This document shows, piece after piece, positions 49,310-57,597 of a DNA stretch of 64,000 bases; position 1 is the first letter of the stretch, and every line of letters starts with the position of its first letter. Position numbers and translations under genes: made by a program. The stretch is from Candidatus Nanoarchaeia archaeon (GTDB taxonomy: Archaea; Nanobdellota; Nanobdellia; Pacearchaeales; GW2011-AR1): assembly GCA_028718805.1 (NCBI GenBank), contig JAQUKY010000005.1:1-64000 (forward strand), given 5' to 3'. The notes beneath the pieces were generated by a model, which did no database searches, had not been told where the DNA came from, and worked only from the letters and a program-made list of their open reading frames with translations.

Positions 49310-49654
49310 TTATTTATCAAATTTGAAAAAAGTTATATAAAAAATTCCTTTTTTGCCTTGATTAATTTTCCTGCACTTAATTTTAACATCGTAATCCTCA
49401 GGACCTTTATGTTCATTAATATTACTTACATACTCTCTAAATAATTCTATCAAATATTTATTATAGGTACAAAAAAGAGCCTGTTCTTTTCTAGATATTG
49501 CTTGTTTAACTTCTTCTGCGCTAAAACAACAAATTACTCCCTCCAAATCTTTTTGATTATCGCTCTTTATTATCTTTTCCGCTTCCTCATATAATTGTGG
49601 CTCTGCTTCTCTAAATCTTTTCATAAATTTTTCATATTCTTTATCTGTTGCCAT
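49310..49654 (-). CDS. Unknown protein, TrmB module 7
   Basis: This is a 114-residue protein with a charged helical start (KEYEKFMKRFREAEPQLYEEAEK), a middle with GVICCFSAEEVKQAI and a beta-like basic end (GIFYITFFKFDK). No family recognised. It follows the 284-residue gene closely with the start context AAATAAAATG. Confidence 0.6.
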   Translation of the reverse strand: MATDKEYEKFMKRFREAEPQLYEEAEKIIKSDNQKDLEGVICCFSAEEVKQAISRKEQALFCTYNKYLIELFREYVSNINEHKGPEDYDVKIKCRKINQGKKGIFYITFFKFDK

Positions 49655-49661
49655 TTTATTT

Positions 49662-50516
49662 TTATTTATCTACTGAGGGATGCCATATTAGCAGACCTTT
49701 ATCTTTTGAAATGCCATAAGGCAGTAACCCCAATTCGCAGAAATCTAATAAACTATCATAAGGGTTATTTAAAGATAACTTCAAATACTCTATATCTTTT
49801 TTAGTTAATGGTGAACTTGTGTATAATGCTCCTTTCCAAGCGTATTCTCGGGCTTTCCATTTAATAAGTAATGGGTAGAATTCTTGTGGGGGATTCTCTG
49901 TTGTCCACATAATCATATCAGGCTCTTCCTTGCAACGTTCAAGACCCGGCCCGATTATAGAACCTTTCGAAATCGCAAATCCTAGACCTTCTTTATCATA
50001 AAAGCTCCCACCACACCTGAATTCATTAAAGAATTCATTATATTTATGATCTATAGTCTTGTTTCCCTTGTCTTGATAAAACTCGTCCATTAGTTTATTA
50101 ATATTTTTGAATATAGTTACTCTTTCTTCTATATTCCCAAATTCCTTCATAAGCCTTATTGCATTCTTCTCTAAATCTTGTTTAGAAAATTTCTTCAGTG
50201 GATGTAACCACTTTATTTCCAATACCCTATTTATGTAATCCCCAAATGGTTTTCCATTTGGAAAACCTAAAAAATAATCAGAAATTAATCTTCTTCTTTT
50301 TTCTTGAGACAAGTACATGGATGCTTGTAACATCAAAGGAATGGCATTAAATGGGCTTTCTTCCATAACCCCCCAAGGTTTGCTTTTGTCATATCTTTTT
50401 CTAAAGTCTAAATATCCTTGACCTTGAGCACAATCGTATACTCTTTTATCTAAAGTGTAAAGGTTCCCCATGAAAAATTGTTTTTTGGGGTAAAATTTTT
50501 GTCGTTTGGTTTTCAT
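49662..50516 (-). CDS. Unknown protein, first gene of TrmB module 7
   Basis: This is a 284-residue soluble protein with no recognised family. The start is basic (KTKRQKFYPKKQFFMG). The middle has MLQASMYLSQEKRRRLISDYFLGFP. A C-terminal part has EEPDMIMWTTENPPQEFYPLLIKWKAREYAW and ends DKGLLIWHPSVDK. It leads the six-gene operon. Two inverted repeats lie in its promoter region, shared with TrmB 50621. Confidence 0.6.
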   Translation of the reverse strand: MKTKRQKFYPKKQFFMGNLYTLDKRVYDCAQGQGYLDFRKRYDKSKPWGVMEESPFNAIPLMLQASMYLSQEKRRRLISDYFLGFPNGKPFGDYINRVLEIKWLHPLKKFSKQDLEKNAIRLMKEFGNIEERVTIFKNINKLMDEFYQDKGNKTIDHKYNEFFNEFRCGGSFYDKEGLGFAISKGSIIGPGLERCKEEPDMIMWTTENPPQEFYPLLIKWKAREYAWKGALYTSSPLTKKDIEYLKLSLNNPYDSLLDFCELGLLPYGISKDKGLLIWHPSVDK

Positions 50517-50568
50517 TTTTAATAATTTGTTATTTCAAAGTAATTATAAAATTATTTTTAAACTTATG

Positions 50569-50586
50569 TGGTGTATAAGAATACCA
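50569..50586. promoter_or_regulatory. Candidate TrmB operator 1, module 7
   Basis: TGGT and ACCA with a 10-nt spacer, flanked by TATG and TA on the outside. Same spacing as the next repeat. Confidence 0.45.
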
Positions 50587-50587
50587 T

Positions 50588-50611
50588 AAAGTTAATAAAT
50601 ATACTAACTTT
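50588..50611. promoter_or_regulatory. Candidate TrmB operator 2, module 7
   Basis: AAAGTTA and TAACTTT form a perfect 7-bp inverted repeat with a 10-nt spacer, ending 9 bp before the ATG of TrmB 50621. The geometry matches module 6. Confidence 0.6.
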
Positions 50612-50620
50612 AAACAAAGG

Positions 50621-51340
50621 ATGATAGAGTCATTAAAAACACTGGGTTTAACAGAAGGAGAAGTAAAAGTTTATTCTGCAATCCTAAATTTAGGGACAGC
50701 AACAATAAACAAAATACATGAAAAGACAGGATTAGAAAGAAGAACAATCTATGATGTTATAAACAAATTAATTGAGAAAGGGTTTGTAAGCTATACTTTG
50801 CAGGATAAAAGAAAGGTCTATCAATGTTCGCCTCCCAATAAGCTTTTTGAGGAAGCTAGAAAAAGACAAGAAGAACTGAAAGAGTTTGAAAAACAAATCC
50901 CAGAAATAGAAAAGATATTTAGATCAAAAAAGCCAGAGATAAAAGCAGAAACCTTTAGAGGTGAAGAAGGAATAAAAGCTGTATGGGAAGATATGCTTAA
51001 TAGTAATGCTGTATATTGGATTGGTTCTGGCAGATATGTTCCTAAAATGTTTCCTATTTTCTTTATACATTGGAATAAAAGAAGAATCAAGAAAAAAGTA
51101 AAATGGTTTAATTTACTTAGGCACGAAATGAGAAAGGAAATTGAAATTATGCCCTTGGAATATATAAAATTCCTGCCAAAAGAATTTTCAGGCAATCCTA
51201 CTGTTACAGCAATCTATGGAAATAAAGTAGCTCAGTTCCTCTTTGGAGATTTTCTTTTTGTTTTTCTAATAGAAAGTAAAGAACTTGCTGAAAACTATAA
51301 AAGATATTTTAATTATTTATGGAAACTAGCCAAAAAATAA
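50621..51340 (+). CDS. TrmB-family transcriptional regulator, module 7
   Basis: This is a 239-residue protein. The winged helix is TLGLTEGEVKVYSAILNLG and TGLERRTIYDVINKLIEKGFVSY. A coiled linker and the effector domain starting at KAETFRGEEGIKAVW near 107 follow. The tail is YLWKLAKK. It is divergent from the six-gene operon and probably regulates it through the inverted repeats in between. The following gene (51420) runs in the same direction but has its own promoter-like region. Confidence 0.85.
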   Translation: MIESLKTLGLTEGEVKVYSAILNLGTATINKIHEKTGLERRTIYDVINKLIEKGFVSYTLQDKRKVYQCSPPNKLFEEARKRQEELKEFEKQIPEIEKIFRSKKPEIKAETFRGEEGIKAVWEDMLNSNAVYWIGSGRYVPKMFPIFFIHWNKRRIKKKVKWFNLLRHEMRKEIEIMPLEYIKFLPKEFSGNPTVTAIYGNKVAQFLFGDFLFVFLIESKELAENYKRYFNYLWKLAKK

Positions 51341-51419
51341 TAAATATTCACCCCAGCACAATAATCAAACTCCATTCAATAATAGTCACTTATTTAAATT
51401 AGAAAATACTGAATATTTT

Positions 51420-53609
51420 ATGGAAAAGAGGTCTCTTGCTCTAAGGATTATATTATCAGTTATTTTAGGTTTTCTCCCATCTTTTTTGTTTATCTTAATG
51501 TTTGTGCAGTATGGCTCACCTTTTTTAAATTATATTAAATTTCTTTCCAGCTTAAATGTCTCGTGGGTAGCTTGGATTTCTGCAGCTATAATAGCCACAC
51601 TGGTTTTCCTAGTATGGGGGATTGTAAAATCGCGGAAAAATTTCAAAAAATTAAAAAAGAACATTTACTTATTAATCATAGTTATCCTTGCACTTTTTGC
51701 AATGCTTATATTGATAGCAATGCAACTATATCTTTATACTCAGTTCCTTCTGGGGAATGATATTCTTATAAGGCTTTCAGCAGACAAAAACAATATTTTT
51801 TTCAAAAACAACACAGAGGAAGATGTAACATTCAAAATCTCTGTAACAATGAATCCTTTTTGCATAGCCCAATGCAGATATGAATTTTTTGACATAAGCT
51901 CTGGGAAATCTATAGAAACCGGAAGCTTTAACCTTACTTCAGTAGCTATTAAATCAAAAACATATACGCTTAACAGGAATGAACTTATTTATGGGCAAAG
52001 CTTAAACCGATTCGAAATAAGTTGCAAGGGAGTAAAAAGCGCACTTTGTTATACAAGCGGGAAAGATAGCGAAAGGGCAATTCTTATAACTTTAAATTAT
52101 CAGGCCACCGAAGAGCAAAGTCAATTAATAAATAATTTGAAAGAAAACATGACTTCGCTTGGAAAAAATATCTCTCTCTTAAGTGGAAATATAGAAGAAT
52201 CAAAAAGATATATCAATTTGATTAATAACTCATTTTCTGCAGATGATTTATCACAAGAACTTGCAAATATCTCAAGAAGATTTTCTGAATTAAATTCTTC
52301 TTTTAACGAATTGGAAAAATTATGGGAAATACAGGATATTTCACTAATTCAACTAAGTCTCCCGGATATAAATAACAGGCTTGAATTACTTAATGCAGAA
52401 GAAAGCAATTTAAGCTTGATGATAATATCCAACACCACTACCTACAATCTTCTAATAGAAAATATTACTGGCATCAGGCAGATTCTTAATAACTATTCTA
52501 AAACAAACCTCACAGCAGAATCTTGTATAGAACTTAACCTTTTAATAAAAAATTTTAATGAAACAATCAGCCAGTTCGCTGAAAAATCAAATATTTCAGA
52601 AAAAGCAATTTTTGTTGAAGCCCTTTATCTGAAAATAAATAATTTCCAAAACAACCTGAATACTTCTAATTACGCCTGCTTAACTGGGGATATTAGCGAA
52701 AATCCAGAAAAAATAGGGATAATTCAGTTCAATAACTCGCTTCCCTCATTCATCCTGAAAGAATCCTCTCCGATATGCTGTTTTTACGGAAAATGCGAAA
52801 AATGTTGTGATGAAAACTGCTCTGGAAAAAATTACCCTGTAATTTTTTTACACGGACATAGCATTAATAGGGCTCTTCCTGCAGATTACAGCCTTGATGC
52901 TCTTGCAAAAATAAAAAAACAACTCTCCTATGAGGGGTATATTGATGCAGGAGCCGTGCTTCTCAGCAACCTCAACGAAACAAACGGATTATGGGGAGAG
53001 GTAAATGCTCCAATAGAAGTTACTGCAAGCTATTTCTTTGATGTATACGAAAATGCAAATGGAGAAACAACAGTTCAGTCCAACACAGACAGCATAGACA
53101 CTTATGCAATAAGGCTGAAAGGTATAATTGATACTGTAAAATACAGGACAAACAAAAACAAAGTAATAATTGTGGCTCACAGCATGGGGGGTTTAGTCAC
53201 AAGAAGATATGCCCAGATATTTGGAGGCTCAGAAATAGATAAGGCTATATTAATCACTGTGCCGAATCATGGGATAGACAAAAGATTAAGGGACTCATGT
53301 GCATTGTTAGGACCAACACAAACCTGTGATGAAATGGACGAAAATAGTGTATTTATAAACAAGCTTAATACAGCACAAACCGACAGGATTAAAATATACA
53401 ACATAATCGGAATTGGCTGCAGCATGAGAAACGAAACAGGAGACGGAATCATAAAAAATTCAAGCCAATATTTAGATTATGCAGTAAATTATTACGTAAA
53501 CGGAACTTGTGATGAGATTAATTTTAACTTCCTTCATGAATCAATAGTTGACCCAAAGCAGTATCCTAAAACCTACGAAATAGTCAACAAAACAATAAAT
53601 TCTTTTTAA
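51420..53609 (+). CDS. Membrane-anchored lipase-like alpha/beta hydrolase
   Basis: This 729-residue protein begins with three or four membrane helices (about 10-120). A long extracellular part follows with Asn-rich and coiled segments (several N-x-S/T sites). The hydrolase domain has PVIFLHGHS near 474 and the nucleophile elbow AHSMGG (Ser at about 588), the GxSxG pattern. A Cys cluster (CCFYGKCEKCCDENC) just before it could form disulphides. It is probably an extracytoplasmic esterase/lipase. Confidence 0.75.
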   Translation: MEKRSLALRIILSVILGFLPSFLFILMFVQYGSPFLNYIKFLSSLNVSWVAWISAAIIATLVFLVWGIVKSRKNFKKLKKNIYLLIIVILALFAMLILIAMQLYLYTQFLLGNDILIRLSADKNNIFFKNNTEEDVTFKISVTMNPFCIAQCRYEFFDISSGKSIETGSFNLTSVAIKSKTYTLNRNELIYGQSLNRFEISCKGVKSALCYTSGKDSERAILITLNYQATEEQSQLINNLKENMTSLGKNISLLSGNIEESKRYINLINNSFSADDLSQELANISRRFSELNSSFNELEKLWEIQDISLIQLSLPDINNRLELLNAEESNLSLMIISNTTTYNLLIENITGIRQILNNYSKTNLTAESCIELNLLIKNFNETISQFAEKSNISEKAIFVEALYLKINNFQNNLNTSNYACLTGDISENPEKIGIIQFNNSLPSFILKESSPICCFYGKCEKCCDENCSGKNYPVIFLHGHSINRALPADYSLDALAKIKKQLSYEGYIDAGAVLLSNLNETNGLWGEVNAPIEVTASYFFDVYENANGETTVQSNTDSIDTYAIRLKGIIDTVKYRTNKNKVIIVAHSMGGLVTRRYAQIFGGSEIDKAILITVPNHGIDKRLRDSCALLGPTQTCDEMDENSVFINKLNTAQTDRIKIYNIIGIGCSMRNETGDGIIKNSSQYLDYAVNYYVNGTCDEINFNFLHESIVDPKQYPKTYEIVNKTINSF

Positions 53610-53625
53610 TATTATTCTTAAATAA

Positions 53626-54270
53626 TCAACCCAACACAATAATCAAAACACCCTCAATTATTGCAGCAAGAATAAGAAGGGGTACAACTATAAAAATAAA
53701 TACTCTTAAGGCATCAATCAACCAACTGCCAAATTCATTTAACTTATTTTTTCCTTTATAAATAAACAAAAACATCCCTAATCTCAATCCAATTCCAATA
53801 CTAACTAAAACAGCAGGAAGTTCAAATATCCCATGAGGAAATAATCTCCACAAAACTAAGTAGCCTTCTGCTATAATTGTCTTGTTCGCAACAAAACCCA
53901 ATACATATCCATTAACAAGTGAAACTGCAAAGGGTATAATCCCAAAAAAAATACCGCAAAAAATTGCAAAAAAACTGCTTTTCAGATTATTTACAAAAAT
54001 AAATCTTATCATATTCCAAACATCTAACCCTTCTGTTTGTTTAAGCAAATCTCTTATTAAATTAAGAATTTGCTGCTGAAAAAATACTGGGAAGAAAAAT
54101 CCTATCAGGGCAAATAAGAAAAATATGATGCATGAAACCCAGATATAATTTTTTGTGTCTTTTAAGGTTTTCAGGCTTAATTTATAATTAGAATAAACAA
54201 ACTCTTTTAAACTAAATTTTCCTTTTCCAGGATTTTTCCTCAACCTCTTTTTCATAATCCTAAAAGTCAA
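53626..54270 (-). CDS. SpoIIM-like (DUF95) membrane protein
   Basis: This is a 214-residue protein with about five membrane helices and a basic N-terminus. Motif-like segments are FFAIFCGIFFGIIPFAVSLVNGYVLGF and RLFPHGIFELPAVLVSIGIGLRLG, typical for the SpoIIM/DUF95 family, in which the conserved PHG-x-x-E motif lies in a membrane helix. The role in archaea is unknown. The start may be the ATG five codons in (MKKRLRK). Its promoter contains REP-like copy 2. Confidence 0.8.
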   Translation of the reverse strand: MTFRIMKKRLRKNPGKGKFSLKEFVYSNYKLSLKTLKDTKNYIWVSCIIFFLFALIGFFFPVFFQQQILNLIRDLLKQTEGLDVWNMIRFIFVNNLKSSFFAIFCGIFFGIIPFAVSLVNGYVLGFVANKTIIAEGYLVLWRLFPHGIFELPAVLVSIGIGLRLGMFLFIYKGKNKLNEFGSWLIDALRVFIFIVVPLLILAAIIEGVLIIVLG

Positions 54271-54302
54271 AAGCGGTTTATAAATTTATCATGAATAACA
54301 AA

Positions 54303-54412
54303 TGCCTCGCTCACTTCGTTCGCTCGGCTGCTCAAGATTCTCTTCTTCAAAAGCTCCTCATGCTCGCTTTTTCCGAAGTTACTTTAAGTATTATATTATT
54401 AATATAAACCAA
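54303..54412 (+). repeat. REP-like hairpin repeat, copy 2
   Basis: The same order of blocks as 2772-2855: GCCTCG, then GCTCGGCTGC, then CTTCTTCAAAAGCTC, then TCGCTTTTTC and an AT-rich end. It lies between SpoIIM-like and rhomboid genes. The GC content stands out from its surroundings. Confidence 0.6.
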
Positions 54413-54510
54413 CCAAGATAAAAGAATATCAGGAATCAAAAGCAGGTCCAATATAATTTAATCCTCTCATCTGCAAAACTTAAATCGTTTTAGAAATTAT
54501 AGATGAAAAC

Positions 54511-55254
54511 TTAACCAGAAAAATATCTTGCTATCAATTGCGTTTTTCTCCTGTACTTATTTCTCAGATAAAGTGCATAAACAACTCCGACTAATAACCC
54601 TCCAAAATGCGCTGTGTTCCCAAATGGCAAACCTGCGCCTATTGAAGCTGCCCATAAAACAACCAAAAGAAAAACAACTGCAGTCCACATCTGCATTGGG
54701 ATTACAAAAAAAACATAAACTCTTAATTTGGGAGTTAAAACTGCCAATAGTCCTGCAATTGCGAATATGGCCCCACTTGCCCCAACTGCGTAAATATCAG
54801 GACTGCCAAAAATCCTTGCCCCAAAATCAGTATTGCCAAGAAAGTAAGCTAAGAAAACAAAAAACAATCCAGCAACAATACCTGATATCATATATAACCA
54901 AAAAAATCTTTTTCTTCCGATTAATTTTTCTACAAAATTTCCAAGAAAGAATAATGAAATCATATTAACCAACAGGTGAGTAAAATTCCCGTGCATAAAC
55001 ATGCTTGTAAGCAAAGTCCATATAGCCCCATTAAAAAATGCTACTGGCTGCAATGCAAGAAAAGAAAGAATTTTATCACTTCCAAAAATTCCCATAAATA
55101 AAAGCGCAAAGATAAAAACAATAATGTTAATTATAATAATCCAGGTAGTTACACTGAATTTTCTAAGAAAATTCTCAAGACTAAAACCGCCCAACCTTTT
55201 TCGGGTATATCTTCTGTAATTATTTTCAAATTTTGGGTCAAACCACTTTTCCAT
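54511..55254 (-). CDS. Rhomboid-family intramembrane serine protease
   Basis: This is a 247-residue protein with six membrane helices. The catalytic Ser is in AVGASGAIFAI (Ser160, the GxSG motif) and the His is in NTAHFGG (His216). The early segment FMHGNFTHLLVN is the conserved H-x-x-x-x-H-x-x-x-N pattern of the second helix. Rhomboids cleave membrane proteins within the lipid bilayer. The soluble N-terminal part is about 30 residues. Confidence 0.9.
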   Translation of the reverse strand: MEKWFDPKFENNYRRYTRKRLGGFSLENFLRKFSVTTWIIIINIIVFIFALLFMGIFGSDKILSFLALQPVAFFNGAIWTLLTSMFMHGNFTHLLVNMISLFFLGNFVEKLIGRKRFFWLYMISGIVAGLFFVFLAYFLGNTDFGARIFGSPDIYAVGASGAIFAIAGLLAVLTPKLRVYVFFVIPMQMWTAVVFLLVVLWAASIGAGLPFGNTAHFGGLLVGVVYALYLRNKYRRKTQLIARYFSG

Positions 55255-55455
55255 ATTATTTTGTTGGTTAAATTTTATTTATTAGTAATCTTAACTTATT
55301 GTTCGCTTAATCTTAATTACTCAAGCGTTTTAGTAGTTACTTATTATTGATTTAGTTCCGTTTATTAACTATATTATTTGCGATATTTAAACTTAATTCA
55401 ATAGTTTATTATAGATGTATAGAAGATTTTCTCTTGATTCTAGAAGATTAAGCTA

Positions 55456-56133
55456 TCATATTTTTTTCTTTTTCTTTGCCTTACTACTTGCAGGCCTTTT
55501 CTTAACTTTAACTTTCCTAGCAGGTTTTTTCTTAACTGATTTTTTTCCCTTGCCTTTTTTCTTTTTTTCATCCCTTTTAGACTTCTTAACCTTCTTATCT
55601 TCAATTTTCTCTTCTTCTTTTGCTTTTTCTTCAGAAATGGATTCAATTTCCTTGTTTAACCTAAAAATATCTCTCTCTAGTTTTTTTATAATCTCTTCAT
55701 TATCGGATAACTGATAAACTTCTTCACATTCTGAGCAAATAAAATCATTAAGTAATGCCCCTTCCTCGGTTACTTCAATATTGCAGGTTTTGCACAAATA
55801 ATATCTTTTTTCTTTTCTGCTTTTTAACTGAACCTCATGCCTTCCTAACTCTTCTCTTAATTTCTGTTCAAGCAGGTCCAGTGATTTTGTAATGTTTAAA
55901 GTCCAAAAATAAATATACCATCCTTTTCTTTTATCCTTTTTTCTTATAAAAGAAACTAGCCCAAAATCAGATAGCTTGTATAAAATATTCCTTGTCTGGT
56001 TTATTGTCAATCCAAGTTTCTTTGCAATCAGAAATTCATTTACATCTTTTTTGCCAATCAGCAAATCGACAATCATCGCTGACTGTTTATTTGTGAGTAT
56101 TTCAACAATAGACTTAAGAAGTTTAAGTTGCAT
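55456..56133 (-). CDS. tfe: Transcription initiation factor TFE (alpha subunit)
   Basis: The N-terminal winged helix (about 8-85) has GKKDVNEFLIAKKLGLTINQTRN. The zinc ribbon has CKTC at 114-117 and CSEC at 133-136. TFE helps open promoter DNA together with TBP/TFB and RNA polymerase. The unusual part is a long C-terminal tail of about 50 residues, almost only Lys, Glu and Arg (from about residue 165). The tail was not seen in the canonical architecture and could interact with nucleic acid. A double-hairpin repeat lies upstream. Confidence 0.9.
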   Translation of the reverse strand: MQLKLLKSIVEILTNKQSAMIVDLLIGKKDVNEFLIAKKLGLTINQTRNILYKLSDFGLVSFIRKKDKRKGWYIYFWTLNITKSLDLLEQKLREELGRHEVQLKSRKEKRYYLCKTCNIEVTEEGALLNDFICSECEEVYQLSDNEEIIKKLERDIFRLNKEIESISEEKAKEEEKIEDKKVKKSKRDEKKKKGKGKKSVKKKPARKVKVKKRPASSKAKKKKKI

Positions 56134-56166
56134 TTTAAAGTATTTTTAACTCAGTTATCCCCTTTT

Positions 56167-56220
56167 AAAAAATCTTCAGATTTTTTAAGCCACAAAAATC
56201 TTCAGATTTTTGATGTTTAA
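56167..56220 (-). repeat. Double-hairpin repeat, copy 2 (upstream of tfe)
   Basis: Hairpin 1 is AAAAAATC (56167-56174) with GATTTTTT (56179-56186). Then AAGCCAC (56187-56193). Hairpin 2 is AAAAATC (56194-56200) with GATTTTT (56205-56211). Then GATGTTTAA. Matches 42395-42463 in order. Confidence 0.65.
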
Positions 56221-56229
56221 ATATTTTTC

Positions 56230-56250
56230 TATAAGTAATAACCACTTATA
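56230..56250. promoter_or_regulatory. Inverted repeat upstream of the proline-rich protein gene
   Basis: TATAAGT and ACTTATA form a perfect 7-bp inverted repeat with a 7-nt spacer between the divergent tfe and 56334 genes. It may be an operator for either. Confidence 0.45.
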
Positions 56251-56333
56251 AAGTTTGTCTATATAGGCTTAGAACAATAGTTTTATAAATATAATTAATC
56301 TAAAATATATATAAAAATAATAGATATTTTAAA

Positions 56334-57035
56334 ATGGGTTGGTTTAATAAGAAAAAAGAGGATGAAGACATTCCTAAGCTTCCTGAACTGCCAGAGCTTC
56401 CAGACTTGCCAGAATCTTTGTCTAGCCCCCCAGAATTACCTGCTGAATCGTTGCCAGATGTTCCACCAGGACTGCCAGAAGTGGAAACAAAAATATTCAA
56501 ACAACCCGAACTTGAACTCCCTGAACTGCCTCATGGTGAAGTAGAAGAATTTGACAGGGAGATAATAAAGAAGGCGATTAATGAACCTGTTGAATCAAGA
56601 ATTTCTCCTATTCATTCCAGATTACCCTCTCCTGAAAGAGTATCTCCTCAAAGGATGATGCAAACTCCAAGGAGAATGCCAATCTCACCAAGAAGCTTGG
56701 GCCCCTCAATATCATCTGAAAGAAGAACTGAACCTGAATTTGATTTTGAACCTAGCAGAACCTTAGAATTACCTTCTTCCAGGATGTCTATGGCATCAAC
56801 AAAGATGACAAAGAAAATTGAACCTGTTTTTGTGAGATTAGATAAATTTCAGATGACTATACAGACTTTTGAAGAGATTAAGGCTAAAATAGAGGAAATA
56901 GAGGAAGTTCTCATAAAAACCAAGGAAATTAAAGTTAAAGAAGAACAAGAATTAGCTGAGTGGGAAAAGGAAATACAAGTCATAAAATCAAGAATAGAAC
57001 TGATTGACAGAACTGTCTTTAATAAATTAGATTAA
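56334..57035 (+). CDS. Proline-rich protein with conserved C-terminal helical domain
   Basis: This is a 233-residue protein. A basic start (GWFNKKKEDEDI) is followed by about 60 residues of repeated LPELP-type segments. A low-complexity Arg/Ser/Pro middle follows (SPERVSPQRMMQTPRRM). The last 70 residues form a helical domain, EPVFVRLDKFQMTIQTFEEIKAKI and onwards. I recall this type of C-terminal domain from DPANN-type archaea, but no function is known. Followed by a stem-loop terminator. Confidence 0.7.
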   Translation: MGWFNKKKEDEDIPKLPELPELPDLPESLSSPPELPAESLPDVPPGLPEVETKIFKQPELELPELPHGEVEEFDREIIKKAINEPVESRISPIHSRLPSPERVSPQRMMQTPRRMPISPRSLGPSISSERRTEPEFDFEPSRTLELPSSRMSMASTKMTKKIEPVFVRLDKFQMTIQTFEEIKAKIEEIEEVLIKTKEIKVKEEQELAEWEKEIQVIKSRIELIDRTVFNKLD

Positions 57036-57142
57036 AAATACTAACTTATTAAGAGGTCATAATCTCTAAAGAAACCGTAATTTAACAAGACGAATTAATA
57101 AGGAGCAATTAACACCAAGCTATGAATGATTGCCCAAAACAA

Positions 57143-57189
57143 AAAGCATTTACAAAATAAAATGATAATATAGCCAAATGCTTTTTTTT
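57143..57189 (+). terminator. Stem-loop with T-run
   Basis: AAAGCATTT (57143-57151) pairs with AAATGCTTT (57176-57184), followed by eight T (57182-57189). It lies 108 bp after the stop of the proline-rich gene and before the next gene's promoter. Confidence 0.6.
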
Positions 57190-57236
57190 GCAAGAATAAA
57201 ACAGTTTTATAAATTACCAAAAAGGAGATATAAAAA

Positions 57237-57563
57237 ATGGAAACAAAACATATTAAATTAGATTATGAAGAAGCATTATCTGCAAAAAAACAATTGTTAT
57301 CCATGGAATTAAATCTCCTTCAAACTGAAAAAAGAGTTAGAAATTACAAGTTGTTAAGAAAAAAAGAGCTTGCAATGAAAAATTTTATCAGAAAATGCTT
57401 GAGAGAATTGAGAATGAAGATAAATTCTGAAAAATCAACTATGCCGCAGGAAGAAGAACCAATGAAAATAATGACAATAAAAAAGGGTATTGAAAAAAGA
57501 AAGCAGGCAGATATTCAATATCAATTAAAAGAAATTCAGGATAAATTAGAGAGACTGCAATAA
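57237..57563 (+). CDS. Coiled-coil protein (108 aa)
   Basis: An all-helical, highly charged protein (SAKKQLLSMELNLLQTEKR; KNFIRKCLRELRMKI; QYQLKEIQDKLERL). Heptad-like spacing suggests coiled-coil dimerisation. There is a strong ribosome-binding-like AAAAAGGAGATAT 5-12 nt before the ATG and a TATA-like GTTTTATAAATT about 30 nt earlier, one of the few genes here with such a site. It precedes the AlaRS gene by 34 bp. Confidence 0.7.
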   Translation: METKHIKLDYEEALSAKKQLLSMELNLLQTEKRVRNYKLLRKKELAMKNFIRKCLRELRMKINSEKSTMPQEEEPMKIMTIKKGIEKRKQADIQYQLKEIQDKLERLQ

Positions 57564-57597
57564 GCAATTTTTTAAATACATTATTCTTAGTTATTTC

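Noticed and set aside
55415..55714. Hydrophobic + strand frame over the end of tfe
   Set aside because: It is the complement of the Lys-rich tail (Lys codons read as Phe/Leu), not a membrane protein.
57143..57189. Small RNA gene at the hairpin after the proline-rich gene
   Set aside because: The T-run and position after a gene fit a terminator; the loop has no other structure.
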